From contig NW_022985437.1 of NCBI RefSeq assembly GCF_010093595.1, forward strand, positions 2,479,859 to 2,543,858: 64,000 bases of DNA, in the 5' to 3' direction. The stretch comes from Mytilinidion resinicola (taxonomy: Eukaryota; Ascomycota; Dothideomycetes; Mytilinidiales; Mytilinidiaceae). The position numbers and the translations under genes were made by a program. The notes under the pieces are model-generated. The model searched no databases. It was not told where the DNA came from and was given only the letters and a program-made list of their open reading frames with translations. Below are positions 45,691 through 56,086 of this stretch, piece by piece (positions within the stretch are counted from its first letter, which is position 1; the number at the start of each line of letters is the position of its first letter).

Positions 45691-46157
45691 ATGAATTCTC
45701 CCGGCACCCGAGCACTTCTCAACAGTCTGCTCTCATCACCGCACCTCTCGTTGATGTTAGTCAATTCACTTGGACAAGCCCGCAACATGGCCCGCGCCGC
45801 CCACTCGTGTGCCGCTCTTCGCCGCGCGCAGCTACTTAGTTTTAGCCTCCACTCTGCATATGGCATGTTCTGCCGTCCCCCAGCGTTCCCGCATGCGGAT
45901 TAGGGCCGTGGTCGAGCAATGGTCGAGGAAAACGGATGGAGAAACACTCCGTGAGGTAGATGCGTAGTGTCGGGCTCGGGTTAGTCAAAGGCAACCCAAT
46001 CCCGTGTCTCTCCATACAGGCCGCTATATTAATTACCGGCTTCGTTTACTGAGCACTGTATCTTCCCTGTCTCTCACAATCATATCCCTCGTCAATCTTC
46101 ATTCGTGCCCATCAATCGCATTTTCCAACGCACCATCTTCCGCCAAATATCAGCAGC

Positions 46158-47162
46158 ATGGCTTCAAACGGAGTAGCAAACGGTCACGCGAACGGAAGTG
46201 TTAATGGACTTGCCAAAACCCGCACGCCGCTTCGTCATGGGATATATTCGCCGACTATGACCTTCTTTGACCCCGAAACCGAGGATCTCGACCTGCCGAC
46301 GATCCGCAAGCATGCCGTGCGTCTTGCGGAAGCCGGCCTTGTGGGTCTCGTCACGATGGGATCAAATGGCGAGGCTGTGCATCTGTCCCACGCCGAGAAA
46401 ACCGCCATCACAAAGGCAACTCGCGAAGCACTCGACGAAGCGGGCTACCACAACGTCCCTGTCATCGTTGGAGCCTCTGAGCAGAGCATCCGTGGAACCA
46501 TTGAGCTATGCAAAGAATCCGCGGCGGCAGGCGGCGAATACGTGCTTCTTGTTTCCCCAAGCTATTACCGGTATGCCATGGACGAGGCCGCGCTTTACGA
46601 ATACTTCACAAAGGTGGCTGACGGCTCACCACTACCAATCATACTCTACAACTACCCAGGCGCAGTTGCTGGCATCGACCTGGACAGCGACTTCATCATC
46701 AAGCTAGCAAAGCACCCAAACATCATCGGGACCAAGTTCACCTGCGGAAACACTGGGAAGCTCACACGAGTGGCCTTGGCTACCAACGCCCTCACTGCGA
46801 AATCAGAAGGCAGTGGCTATATGGCATTCGGCGGTATGGCAGACTTCACCGCACAAACGGCTGCCAGCGGAGGCTCGGGCATCATAGCTGGGGGCGCCAA
46901 TGTCCTTCCAAAGACCTGCGTCAAGGTCTGGAATCTGTGGGCCGAGGGCAAATACGACGAAGCTTTGGCGCTGCAGAAAGTACTGAGTAAAGGAGACTGG
47001 GTGCTCACTAAGGCGGCCATCCCAGGCACCAAATCAGCAATACAGTCGTACTACGGCTATGGCGGCTACCCCCGACGTCCGCTGAAGAGGCTGAGCAAGG
47101 AGCAGGCTCAGGCAGTGGCAGAGGGCATCAAGGAGGTCATGGAGGTTGAAAAAAGTTTATGA
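46158..47162 (+). CDS. gaaC: L-threo-3-deoxy-hexulosonate aldolase (DHDPS family)
   Basis: Expected reaction: 2-keto-3-deoxy-L-galactonate to pyruvate and L-glyceraldehyde, the third step of fungal D-galacturonate (pectin) catabolism. Single exon, 334 aa. After a Gly/Asn-rich leader comes GIYSPTMTFFDPETED, then VTMGSNGEAVHLS (the GSNGE carboxylate-binding motif) and ILYNYPGAVAGID (catalytic Tyr about 164-166). The Schiff-base Lys is about 193 in GTKFTCGN. Length and motifs match fungal Lga1/GaaC. The alternative is another DHDPS-family aldolase, such as the L-rhamnose-pathway enzyme or a 4-hydroxy-2-oxoglutarate aldolase. A TCCACCAAT element in its promoter supports the galacturonate role. 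Confidence 0.82.
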   Translation: MASNGVANGHANGSVNGLAKTRTPLRHGIYSPTMTFFDPETEDLDLPTIRKHAVRLAEAGLVGLVTMGSNGEAVHLSHAEKTAITKATREALDEAGYHNVPVIVGASEQSIRGTIELCKESAAAGGEYVLLVSPSYYRYAMDEAALYEYFTKVADGSPLPIILYNYPGAVAGIDLDSDFIIKLAKHPNIIGTKFTCGNTGKLTRVALATNALTAKSEGSGYMAFGGMADFTAQTAASGGSGIIAGGANVLPKTCVKVWNLWAEGKYDEALALQKVLSKGDWVLTKAAIPGTKSAIQSYYGYGGYPRRPLKRLSKEQAQAVAEGIKEVMEVEKSL

Positions 47163-47401
47163 TATAGCTTACAGTAGTTCTCTGGTTTCCTGCATCACTT
47201 ATCGGTTAATAAATATAGAGCTCCTTTTAGTATCTGCGACATCCCTACTTCAGTTTGCATAGTCGTCCGTTGCGGATGAGAAAATTAGTTAATTGGCTAC
47301 TGACATCGTATTCATGGACTGCCGCATCATTTCCAGCGCTTTTCTTCTCGTCCTCATGTCATCAATGTCCGTGATAGGGCATAATCGAAAACACACATCC
47401 A

Positions 47402-47577
47402 CTACTGATCCTTCTTTGAATTAACCCCTGATGCAGCGTCGAGGCCCTCAATGATCTCAGCGCCAAAGACGTAAGTCATGTACGAAGACATGACGAGCCA
47501 TATCCCACTAAACACGAACACAAGTCAGCAACGCAATTCATCCCAACGCAGTCCCGCGAACACACACACAGACAGAC

Positions 47578-47614
<37 letters not shown>

Positions 47615-48351
47615 AAGAAAGAGCCAACTTACTTCGTAGCAATATACAGCGGCACCAGCACCACCCACTCATTATGCCGCACATTCTTAAACCCCGAGCA
47701 CGCCTCATTCAAAAAGTACAGCACCGTCTTGCTCGCCGTCATCACGCTCGCCACAAACGCAATCACCACCGCCCGACTCGCCTGCCTCCCCTGCACCCTC
47801 CTCCCCCCCGCAAACCACCCCTCGACCCCGTGCCCAAACTGCAATCCCCTGCCCCCTGCCGCCGACGCCCCGTGGTCGTAGAGAATCGTGATGTACAGCC
47901 CGTATCCAATGACCTCGACCATGTTCAGCCACGCCTGCGCCGCGGTGAACCCGTCGCGCGCCTCCCACGCCGGCCAGCCGTACACGTAGTCGATCGAGGC
48001 GTACAGCTCGTACGGCTTCCACAGCGGCCACTGCAGCGCACCGCCTGCCATGGTGTGCGGGCGCAGCAGGCAGTACAGCGCGTCCCAGACGACGACCGGC
48101 AGCGACACGAGGATCCAGGCGACGGTGACGTTTGAGGCCGTGTGCGCCCATACGGCGGCGGGGGGAGACGAGGGGCTTGCGGCGATGGAGTTGGTGAGGG
48201 CGCGCTTCGTGAGGGATTTCGAGGGCGTGGCGGGCGAGGAAGGCGTGGGCGATGAGGTTGAGGTGCGCGAGGATTTGGCGGGCGACTTCGTGGGCGAGGC
48301 GCCGAGGACGGCCGGGGGGAATTCGCGCGGGTGGTGGCGTGTGGAGACCAT
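47402..48351 (-). CDS. Conserved fungal multipass membrane protein (EXPERA/EBP-like pattern possible)
   Basis: Two exons (47633-48351, 47402-47507) joined by GTAAGT..TTTAG give 274 aa. The first 65 residues are Ser/Pro/Lys-rich and disordered. At least four hydrophobic segments follow: VTVAWILVSLPVVVWDALYC, LNMVEVIGYGLYITILY, AVVIAFVASVMTASKTVLYF, and WLVMSSYMTYVFGAEII in the last exon. Conserved-looking polar groups between them are LLRPHTM, the YELYASIDYVYGWPAW segment and a KTVLYFLNE helix. The layout of four helices with acidic and aromatic loop residues recalls EXPERA-type sterol-related proteins, but I would not assign a function. The intron contains a long CT microsatellite. Confidence 0.75.
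47561..47623. repeat. Microsatellite: CA/GACA/GA tract inside an intron
   Basis: About 60 bp of CACA, GACA and then GA/GAAA repeats on the plus strand. It lies within the only intron of the multipass membrane protein gene, starting a few bases from the 5' splice site. On the coding strand it is a pyrimidine tract (CT-rich). Confidence 0.9.
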
Positions 48352-48621
48352 GGTGGTTGTTGTTGGCGTTGTGTGGTGTAGAGTTGATGCTGGCGGTACC
48401 TGTGGAGGGGAACGTGGTACCTGCGGCAGGCGGGGAGGTGGCTGGGAGGGAGCGGACCACCCCGAGTTTTGCGCATTCTGCCGTTCCGAGTAGCCTCAAC
48501 GAGGTCGCTACCAATGCCGCTGTTGGGTCGAATCGCAGCACGCATCTTGTCCCAGACGCAGAACGGAAATACTATTCTCGGAGTTTGGTTCGCAGAAACT
48601 CAACGTCATATACAGTACTAG

Positions 48622-48827
48622 GCCACAAGTCTGCACACACGGAGTTATCACTTGGCTCCAGTCTTGCTCACTCGGCACCACTGTGAGGAGCGGCCCAGCT
48701 AGTAAGTAGCAGTAAGTCAAGAGGTAGTCTAATTTGCACTGCTTGAAACTTGACATCGTGCCTGGGTTTTTGAAACTTCATAGGGGTACTCCAAACAGTG
48801 GTAAATGCGTGTGCACAGACTTATGAC
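48622..48827 (+). repeat. MITE-like element, full copy
   Basis: A 206-bp unit with imperfect terminal inverted repeats: GCCACAAGTCTGCACACAC at 48622-48640 and GTGTGCACAGACTTATGAC at 48809-48827. Its interior is collinear with the reverse complement of 219-428. No coding capacity. Target-site duplication is not clear. It lies in the gap between the membrane-protein gene and GSH1. Confidence 0.75.
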
Positions 48828-49053
48828 TTGTCACTGGACTGATTAGTTAGTTTGATCGGGCGTCTTTTTCACATCGATCTTGAGTGCTAGCCGTAGTAAT
48901 TCATATCTAGTCTCGCTATGCTAAATGTCACTTCTTGAAAATGCAGGGTGAATGCTAGGTGATCTGTTCGCTCTCTCTGAGAATGTCAGGCCGAGTACTA
49001 GAGACCCAGCACGCCGTTCTCCTAGGTGCAGTCCGACTGTAAGAAGACCATCT

Positions 49054-51358
49054 CTACTGCCGTCTCTTCCCCAACATCTCTACACCCGCACCATCTCGCC
49101 CCTCATTCTTCGTAATCGTTTCCACAGCCTTGAGAAGATCGTAGTTGATCCCTTCGCTCACCACACTATCCTTCTTATACTCTGGATGATTTTGGATGAA
49201 GTGTCGTATCCACTTAGCGGCGGTCCAGTACGTCCCATCCGCTCTCTTTCTGATCAAGTCGAGATACCTTGCAAGCTCGCATCGAGTCTCAACATCGACG
49301 TTCATGCTGTTGAGGTAACTTTCCACGAGCGGGATCAAGCCTGGGAACCCGTCTTCTTGGCCATTGATGACCTCGTTGATAGTCATCAGCTCATATTCAT
49401 CCTCTACGGGACCTAGAGGCGTCGTCGGTCTGCTTGCAGTCGCGGGTGAGGCTGTACCGGAGACGCCTGTTGCTCTTGCGTGGCATGGTGAGAATGGGTT
49501 CTTCCGGAACCAGAACTTCTGTGACGACACCGCGTCTCTAATATGAGTAGTCTCCATGTTGTCGGAGACTTTGGTGATTGGAATGTAGAAGTTCAGGTCG
49601 AAACTCAGGATAGCTCGTGTAATGAGCACCATGAAGACCGAGAACGCTGCGTTCTCAAAGTCGGTGATTTGAATCTCCATTGGGCGAAACTCTACACGCC
49701 ATCCTATGTCACTTCCTGGTGGGGGTGGCTTGAATCGCATCGTCTGCCAATTGGTGGACTGGAGGTTTTCAAAGTGGTCTGCTTTGTCTAGATCGAGCTC
49801 CTTGAGGTCCTCGGCGAATACCACAATGGGATCTCTGATGAAGAGATGGGCAAAATGAGTGGCCAGCAGGTCATCCATGCCGCCGTCAAGTAATCGCTGT
49901 TTGAGTTCGGAGTCGATGACTAGATTGGGGTCGAAATACTCCTTTCGCAGCCGAGCGTCTTGTGAGATGTATGTAGAGTTTGACGCATATCTTGACTTCG
50001 GGAGACGCCATCGATCATTCTTAAGAGGCTGAAACAGTGTAAGTACATGTCTTCTTGAAAGGGGAAAGTACTCTCTTGTTTACCTTCTCTCCCAGCTCCT
50101 CAGGGGTACGGTCATCAACTGCGCGACTAATTTGGTTCCAGCGAACATCGGTATCCACCAAGAATCCCTTGTACACAGGCGTCGCCGCAGTCAAAGCAAG
50201 TAGAATAGGACCAAGTGGGTTGAGTTGGTCGTACATCTTTCTCCCTTCTTCGATGTTCTTGGCTTGGAACGTGATTTGCAAGCAACAGCTGCCCATGCCA
50301 AAAGCCATGGCATCCATGTAGACGTGATTCTCTTTGGCGGCGCCGTTTCGAACATCGTCGTCTTCTGGCCACTGATGGAGATCGTAGTTCACGGTGGGAT
50401 CTTTGAATGGCCAAGGTGTCTTCTCGTCTCTAAAGACGGGGACATTAAGCTCTACCTTTCTGCCTCTTCGAGAACGGATGTTCGCAGCCAAGGTAGGAAA
50501 GCGGATGTGAGGGTTCGCAATCTCGTCCGGGACAAATTGTGAACGCAGTTTGTCGCCAGAAACTGGGTACTGTGGTACAGTGAAGTCGGTAGTCCCCAAT
50601 CGAGGATAGGTAGTCAGAGTGATAGGATACTCGGATGCGTCCATGTGATCTTTTGCCAACTCTCGGCTACGAGCTGTATCAGAATAGTCCTACAGCATGA
50701 TCGATATTGGTGACTCTTACCGCCACTTCATGTTGTGCTCGACATCTAGAAGATCCTTAAACCCGATGCCCCATGGTTTCCCGGGAGTAGCCTCTAACAT
50801 GAAACGGCCAAATTCCGGGTGAAACACCGGGGCAGTCTCTCCCCCTCTGTCCAGGTTAGGAAAAAGGAGATCTTCGATGGAGGCTGCACATGCTTACTTG
50901 ACGTGGCCTCGTTGTACGTCTGGTACTCCCCCTCCTTGCTCGAGCAGTTTCTCATCCGCAGCCAATGCCGCGAGGATGTCTGCTTGGCGTAGCGACAGTC
51001 GAACCTTGCGGTTCTCGTCGTCGTAGCACACTACCAAGTATTCCACCTAGACTTCGGATTAGTTTCATGGTGCGTGGAACGAGACCATAGTAGCACGGAA
51101 CCTCGTCACCCCAAAGCAAGGCGTCCCGCTCTTTGCCTTTTGCGCGTCGCCATATGGCAAGTAGTTGCTGCATTCATGGTGAGCCCGTGACTCTTGCATG
51201 CACGTTTTAGGATATGCAGTACCTCGATCCCCCAAGATCGTACGTGGCTTGCAACCTTCTTTGCCTCGGGCCAGTCTAGCGGGGTTCCAATAGCACTTCA
51301 GAGACACGAATTAGCGAGATCATGATGAACGGCCGTGTAGCTCTCACAGCAGACCCAT
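49054..51358 (-). CDS. GSH1: Glutamate-cysteine ligase (gamma-glutamylcysteine synthetase)
   Basis: First, rate-limiting step of glutathione synthesis, cytosolic. Seven exons (51348-51358, 51223-51295, 51102-51167, 50898-51046, 50721-50846, 50084-50666, 49054-50028) give 660 aa, close to yeast Gsh1 (678). The first exon is only 11 nt (ATG GGT CTG CT) and restores MGLLAIGTPLDWPEAKKV, the conserved N-terminus. Further family segments: LLWGDEVEYLVVCYDDE across intron 3, FHPEFGRFMLEATPGKPWG, FRDEKTPWPF, AFGMGSCCLQITFQ (signature, about 260), LLALTAATPVYKGFLVDTD, and WRVEFRPMEIQITDFENAAF. Donor of intron 3 is the non-consensus GTTCCG. Near the C-terminus is a Ser/Thr-rich insert (SGTASPATASRPTTP) that may be a regulated loop. 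Confidence 0.95.
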
Positions 51359-54300
51359 CCTGGGTGAATATCAAGCGATCAGGCAGGCGGCGCAGATGGA
51401 GGGGGATCAAACGTGTATTGGCAATGTGGAAAGCCGGCGAACAAGTTGGGTTCCACGGCAGACAGGCCTCAGTGTGCACCTCAGGGAAGGCGGTACTCGG
51501 CAGAACGTGGACAGGTGGTGAATGCTTCTTGGTCGCGTCGGAGAAGATCGCCGGCAGAGCTGTAGGGCGTGGGAAGTCATGGTGACGTGCTGAATAATGC
51601 AGTTTTTTCTGCCGTGAGAATTCATAGCTAGGTCCTTGTAGCAGCGTTAAGTCGTTGCGGTCCCGAAATATTTGCGACAAAGCCGACTAAGGCCGGCAGC
51701 CTGTGACCTCGTGCCGTTGACAACGGTGGAAAAAGCAAAACACTAAGACGAGAGCCAACGACACGTCGACTCCGGAACCTGATAGCGTATTCGTCATGCT
51801 GGAGGAGAACAGCGGGCCCAGTGCTGCCCCTCTCGTTCAGCTGACCTCCTTCAGCCATGCACAGCATTCTCATCGTGGCTGCGCGGTCAGCAACAACGCA
51901 GAACAGTGACCACAGACACAGAACGCCTATGCACGCGATGAGCCTCTGGGCCATCCAGCGCTATAGGTAGGGCATTGATACACTCAAGATCCAATGCCAC
52001 CCTTCCATGTTCTCCGTCAAAACCTCTCCCACTATCTAGGTAGCTCCGATTTACACCGAAATAGTCAGATTCAGCAGCAATACAGTGGCCTCCACGTGAT
52101 GTTTAACCTACACGATTGAATCTTCATGTCAAGGTACTTTGCTTCATCATAGCATGTATTTTTAGAATATTGGAACCACTTGCCAGATTTCTGGTGTATG
52201 AGATGGCCTAGCAAGCTGCGTGCTGGCTTACCCCAATAACAGTTTATCTTTGATATTAACAAAAGCATATAAGGCCTTTCTCAGGCCTTGCACCCGAGTC
52301 CATGCCAGTCATAAACATGAACATCATGTTTCAGCCGTTCGTTATAGCTACGATAGCCATCCTCCAATCCTCCCGCCACCATTCCATCTCTTACATCTTA
52401 CATGAGCAACACTATAGTCATTCCACCTCAATTCCACATTCTCACGTCTCCCCAAAAGACCCTAGCAATATCAAATATCATCCTCTTACAACCTTCACTT
52501 CCCACCGCTCGCCCTACCACCTTCACCTTCTCACCCCCTATCCCCCCTCCTATCTCCGGCTCGTTCCACCCCAACCGTCCCACCGCGTCTCCCCTCCCAC
52601 ACAGCAAACGCAACCATCCAGATCTCCCCGTCACCATCTTCCCCGTCCACGTCCTCCCCTCTCGGCAGCCACCCGCATCATGCGCCGGCCCCTTCCCTTC
52701 ACGCAGACGCAGGTATCCGCAATCGCCCCAACTTCCCACTCCCTCACTGCCCCTTGACCGGTTTTCCAGAACCCCACCCATCTAACCCCACCGATTTTTC
52801 ATAGCCCGACCGCAACTCCGGCTTCAACCGCCTCTGCCGCCGCCGCCGCTGCTGCTGCATCATAGCGGCTTCGTACATACGTGTGATTTCAGCAGGCTTT
52901 GCGTAGTTCTTACCTTGCATGGCACACGCGCTCGATCGTGGGCGCGGCACGCCGCGGCTGCCCTTCACTTATAATTGGTGGGGGAAGAGGGGGCCGGGGG
53001 GGGGGGTGGTTTCAAAAGCTCGTCCGCAGTGAGTGTCGGGGCTACGGCCAGCAGCCCAGCGGGTGGTTTCCATTGGTTCGGGCTTGTTTGCACCGGCAGC
53101 AGCGCGAGCGGCAGTGAGCGTGTGGAATGGGTTCAGCAAAGCACACATAATGGGCGTCCAGGCGTGGGGCGTCTGGCGAGGAAGAGCCTGCATCAGCCAA
53201 AAAGCGGGGGATTGGATTGGGGCGGGTCGCGCGAGAGAAGAGGCTCAAGAGCGTCAAGCTGGTGGACTATACTGTACTCGGAATTAGCCACACCAATGTC
53301 TTTTTTCACATATTTGCGGAGCTGGGGGATGGGAAAGAACTTACCCATCTATAGCATCAATCATACGACGTCAAAGGGGGGGGAGGGGGTTTTTCATCAA
53401 ACACATACAGTTTCCACGAAGAAAATCGATTTGTTTTCATTCCATCGCGGATGATATACCAGAAAGTTTTTTTGCATCTGCCGGTTGCTTTGCTGCACCT
53501 TCATCCCGGCCCCCCCCCCTGCCACCACCCTCCCTTATCCTCATAAATACATTTCCAAAAAGCCAATTCCGTCAATGTCGTACAAAAATGTGCCCGAAAA
53601 CGTCTGAGTTTCTTCTTTCCCTTCCCATTTCTTTTCATCGCCCCCACCTGTTTCTGTCCTAAAAGACACACCGCGCGCACGCACGCACGCACGCGTGGGA
53701 ACCTGCACGCAAGAACAAGGAAAACAAATAGAGAGTCCCCAAGATGGGTCTCAGCTCCTGTAAAAAAAGAACGCCGCCCCGCCGCCAGCTGATCCATGGA
53801 TGGGTTGTCGCACACACCGGTTTCCCGAGAACATTAACGCCCCCAGCAAAAAGAAGAACCGAGATGACAAGCCCGCCTGGAAGCGCGCCACAGTGACTCC
53901 GGGATATTGCCAAGATGCAATGTGCTGGTATAAAAACAAAGGCTGACGAAGACAATATTCGCGAGCCGGAAACGACATAAGAAATCAAGGTAGTAATATC
54001 GAAAAGGCGAAAAAGGCTTATGCAGACAACCACTGGCAATAACAAAGGGTCGGAAAGAGGACCTTGAAGAAGAGACATGAACAGAAAAGGCAGCTGAAAC
54101 TGCCCTTTGATACCGCTCCTCAGCAGATGGATCCACGATGCAAGTGAAGCGTCGGGAGCTGGAAGAAGTCGGGTGAAAGACTCGGAATGTCTTAGTTGAT
54201 CCGAATAGAAGTGAAAGTGTCCGTGTTGCTTTGTTGTTTCCCCTGCCAAGCGCCTTGTTGCTCGTGCTCCATTTGTATGTAGCGATACGGTCGAAGTTTT

Positions 54301-54457
54301 GCAGCTTCAATAGAAGCCCGAGAAACCGCGAAAGTCTTCTTCGTTACAGCTGGCTGGGTATAAGAAAGGGAGCGTTTGTTGCCTGGTTAAAAAGGGATGG
54401 CGGAGCACGCTAAAACGTGGATGCATGCAATTGTGAAGTCGCATGAGGCCGAAGAAA
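51359..54457. other. Intergenic, 3.1 kb, no supported gene
   Basis: The first part is the GSH1 promoter. At 52.3-52.8 kb and 52.9-53.1 kb, ORFs are driven by C-rich and G-rich composition. A poly-G run near 53.0 kb and a GCAC tandem near 53.69 kb are simple repeats. The segment just before 54457 probably includes the 3' UTR of the nsdD-like gene. A minus-strand frame at 51628-51954 begins with a signal-peptide-like stretch but has no other support. Confidence 0.4.
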
Positions 54458-55998
54458 TTATGCACCGGGTGATCCCGGTCCCAGCGATTTTGGTCGAAGG
54501 TTTGAACTGCCAACCGCAACTTTCCCTCCCATTTTGCGAGTTAATTTGGCGTAATCTGTATTCATATTAGCAGTCTACTTCGCTTAAGCCTTCATCATCA
54601 ACTCACGTAGGCCACAAGCATTGCACAATGTTCTTGCTCCATCTGGTCCACGCCGCCACTCTGGTGTTTCCGCACGGTTACAGCTGTGGCATCGTCCAGG
54701 TGGTGCCGCACGCTATCGGAAAATCAGTCATCATTTACTTACACTCAATGGATCATCCAGTACTTACGCCACGTCGTCTCTTCAAATCAGAGCCGGTAAA
54801 ACCCCCTCCGCCCTTGCTATCCTCGTGGTAGGGGTTTGGCTCATGGTCGTATCCATTCATTGGCTTGTATGGATCCCGTGCCTGTTCTGCAAGAGCATTT
54901 TGCTGGCTTATGACTACGTCTCGGATCCTTCCTAGCGAGTCTTGTATTCTCTGAGTGTGCTTCATCAACTCGTCTACTTCGGTCAAGGCAGGTATTGACC
55001 CAGGCTGGATACCACTCCGCTGGTTCTCATGAGACCGATCCATGTAATGCTTTGTGAAGTGCATAACTCGGTTTCCGCCATCCAACATCTAGGGGACGTC
55101 AGTTTTAGGATCGCTTGATGAAAAATATAATTCATACCTCATTCAAAGATGCCTCAAAATCAAAGGTATCCAGATGTCGCTTCACAGAATCTCCGTAAGG
55201 AGGTGGACCAGCTCGGCCTGCTCGTTTGCTCTCTTCTACCCGGCTCATGTCATCATTCCGCCATGATGGGGGTGGGTATCGCGGTTGCGCCGAATAAGGT
55301 GCGCCTGGAGGGTACACTGGACCTGGAGCACCGGGGGCCGGCGCAGAATAGGGTCCGTATTGTTGGGGGAATTGATTGTAGCTGCCGCCATAAGGGGGGT
55401 TCATTGGACCTGCTGATGAAGGGGCTTGCTCGTACGTAGATTGTGTTGGATGTTGAGAGTACGGCGAGTAAGGTATACTTGGCCGGCTGGCGTTTATTGG
55501 AGGCGATTGCGTTCTCAGAGGGTGCAGTGTTGGCAGCTTCGGATTGTGGGAGCTGGACGAGAAGGGTGGTCTTGGCAGCGGTTCCTGAGGAGGTGGAGGT
55601 CCAGCGGTTGAAGGAGGTGCCGGGGTGGTGTATGGACTCCTTGGGTGTGCGTAGGGGTTCGCTGGGCCCTGGTTTTGTAGATCTGAGGAGAAGGTCCTTG
55701 GCCTAACATCGGCGCCCGATGTCGCTGGTGGTGGCTGGTAATGCTGGGGAGCAGAAACGGGAGCAGAGGGCGGTGGCGCTGGATACGAAAGCGGCTGCCC
55801 GTCTCCCAGAGCTTCGTGTATTGACGGCAACGACTGCCGCGCGGACTGCCTTTGCTCCTTTTCGTTTTCAGAAGAGGTCCTGCGGGATTCTGGCGGAGAT
55901 ATTAGCCCAGAGATGGCACCTGTTGAGCTGGCGCCCGTCGATTGGTGGTTGCTGTAGGGAGGCGGCGGGCCAGGGAATGGGTACGACGGGCTGGCCAT
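54458..55998 (-). CDS. nsdD: GATA zinc-finger transcription factor, NsdD/SUB-1 type
   Basis: Regulator of sexual development and of the balance with conidiation in Aspergillus (NsdD) and Neurospora (SUB-1). Four coding exons (55138-55998, 54768-55088, 54607-54712, 54458-54555) give 461 aa. The N-terminal half is Pro/Ser/Tyr-rich with [12 protein letters not shown]. Next is the conserved block [19 protein letters not shown] and the coiled segment [20 protein letters not shown]. The GATA finger is C402-X2-C405-X18-C424-X2-C427 ([25 protein letters not shown]), split by the last intron, and followed by AKLTRKMG. The start at 55998 has a strong GCGGCCATGG context. The frame stays open upstream to a TACTAAC..GTAG acceptor at 56087, so an upstream exon exists and may be a 5' UTR exon or add residues. 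Confidence 0.9.
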
Positions 55999-56086
55999 GG
56001 CCGCGGCCGAATGTTTTCTCTGATAACCGTCCTCGTCCCTCGTTATTTTGTCAGATTCCAGATAATTGATCGATGGCAAGCCGACG

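Noticed and set aside
47705..48545. 278-codon frame overlapping the multipass membrane protein
   Set aside because: Shifted frame of the same strand with Arg/Ala/His bias; the real frame has clean membrane helices and splicing.
51628..51954. 108-codon minus-strand ORF starting with a signal-peptide-like hydrophobic stretch
   Set aside because: Only the first 24 residues look meaningful; the rest lacks a pattern, and the region is the GSH1 upstream sequence.
52302..52785. Overlapping plus-strand ORFs of 151 and 127 codons, Pro/Ser/His-rich
   Set aside because: Driven by a C-rich tract with several frames open at once; no conserved segment.
52744..52968. Possible small gene around a GTAAGA donor (minus strand)
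   Set aside because: The spliced product would be a short Ala-rich peptide with no support.
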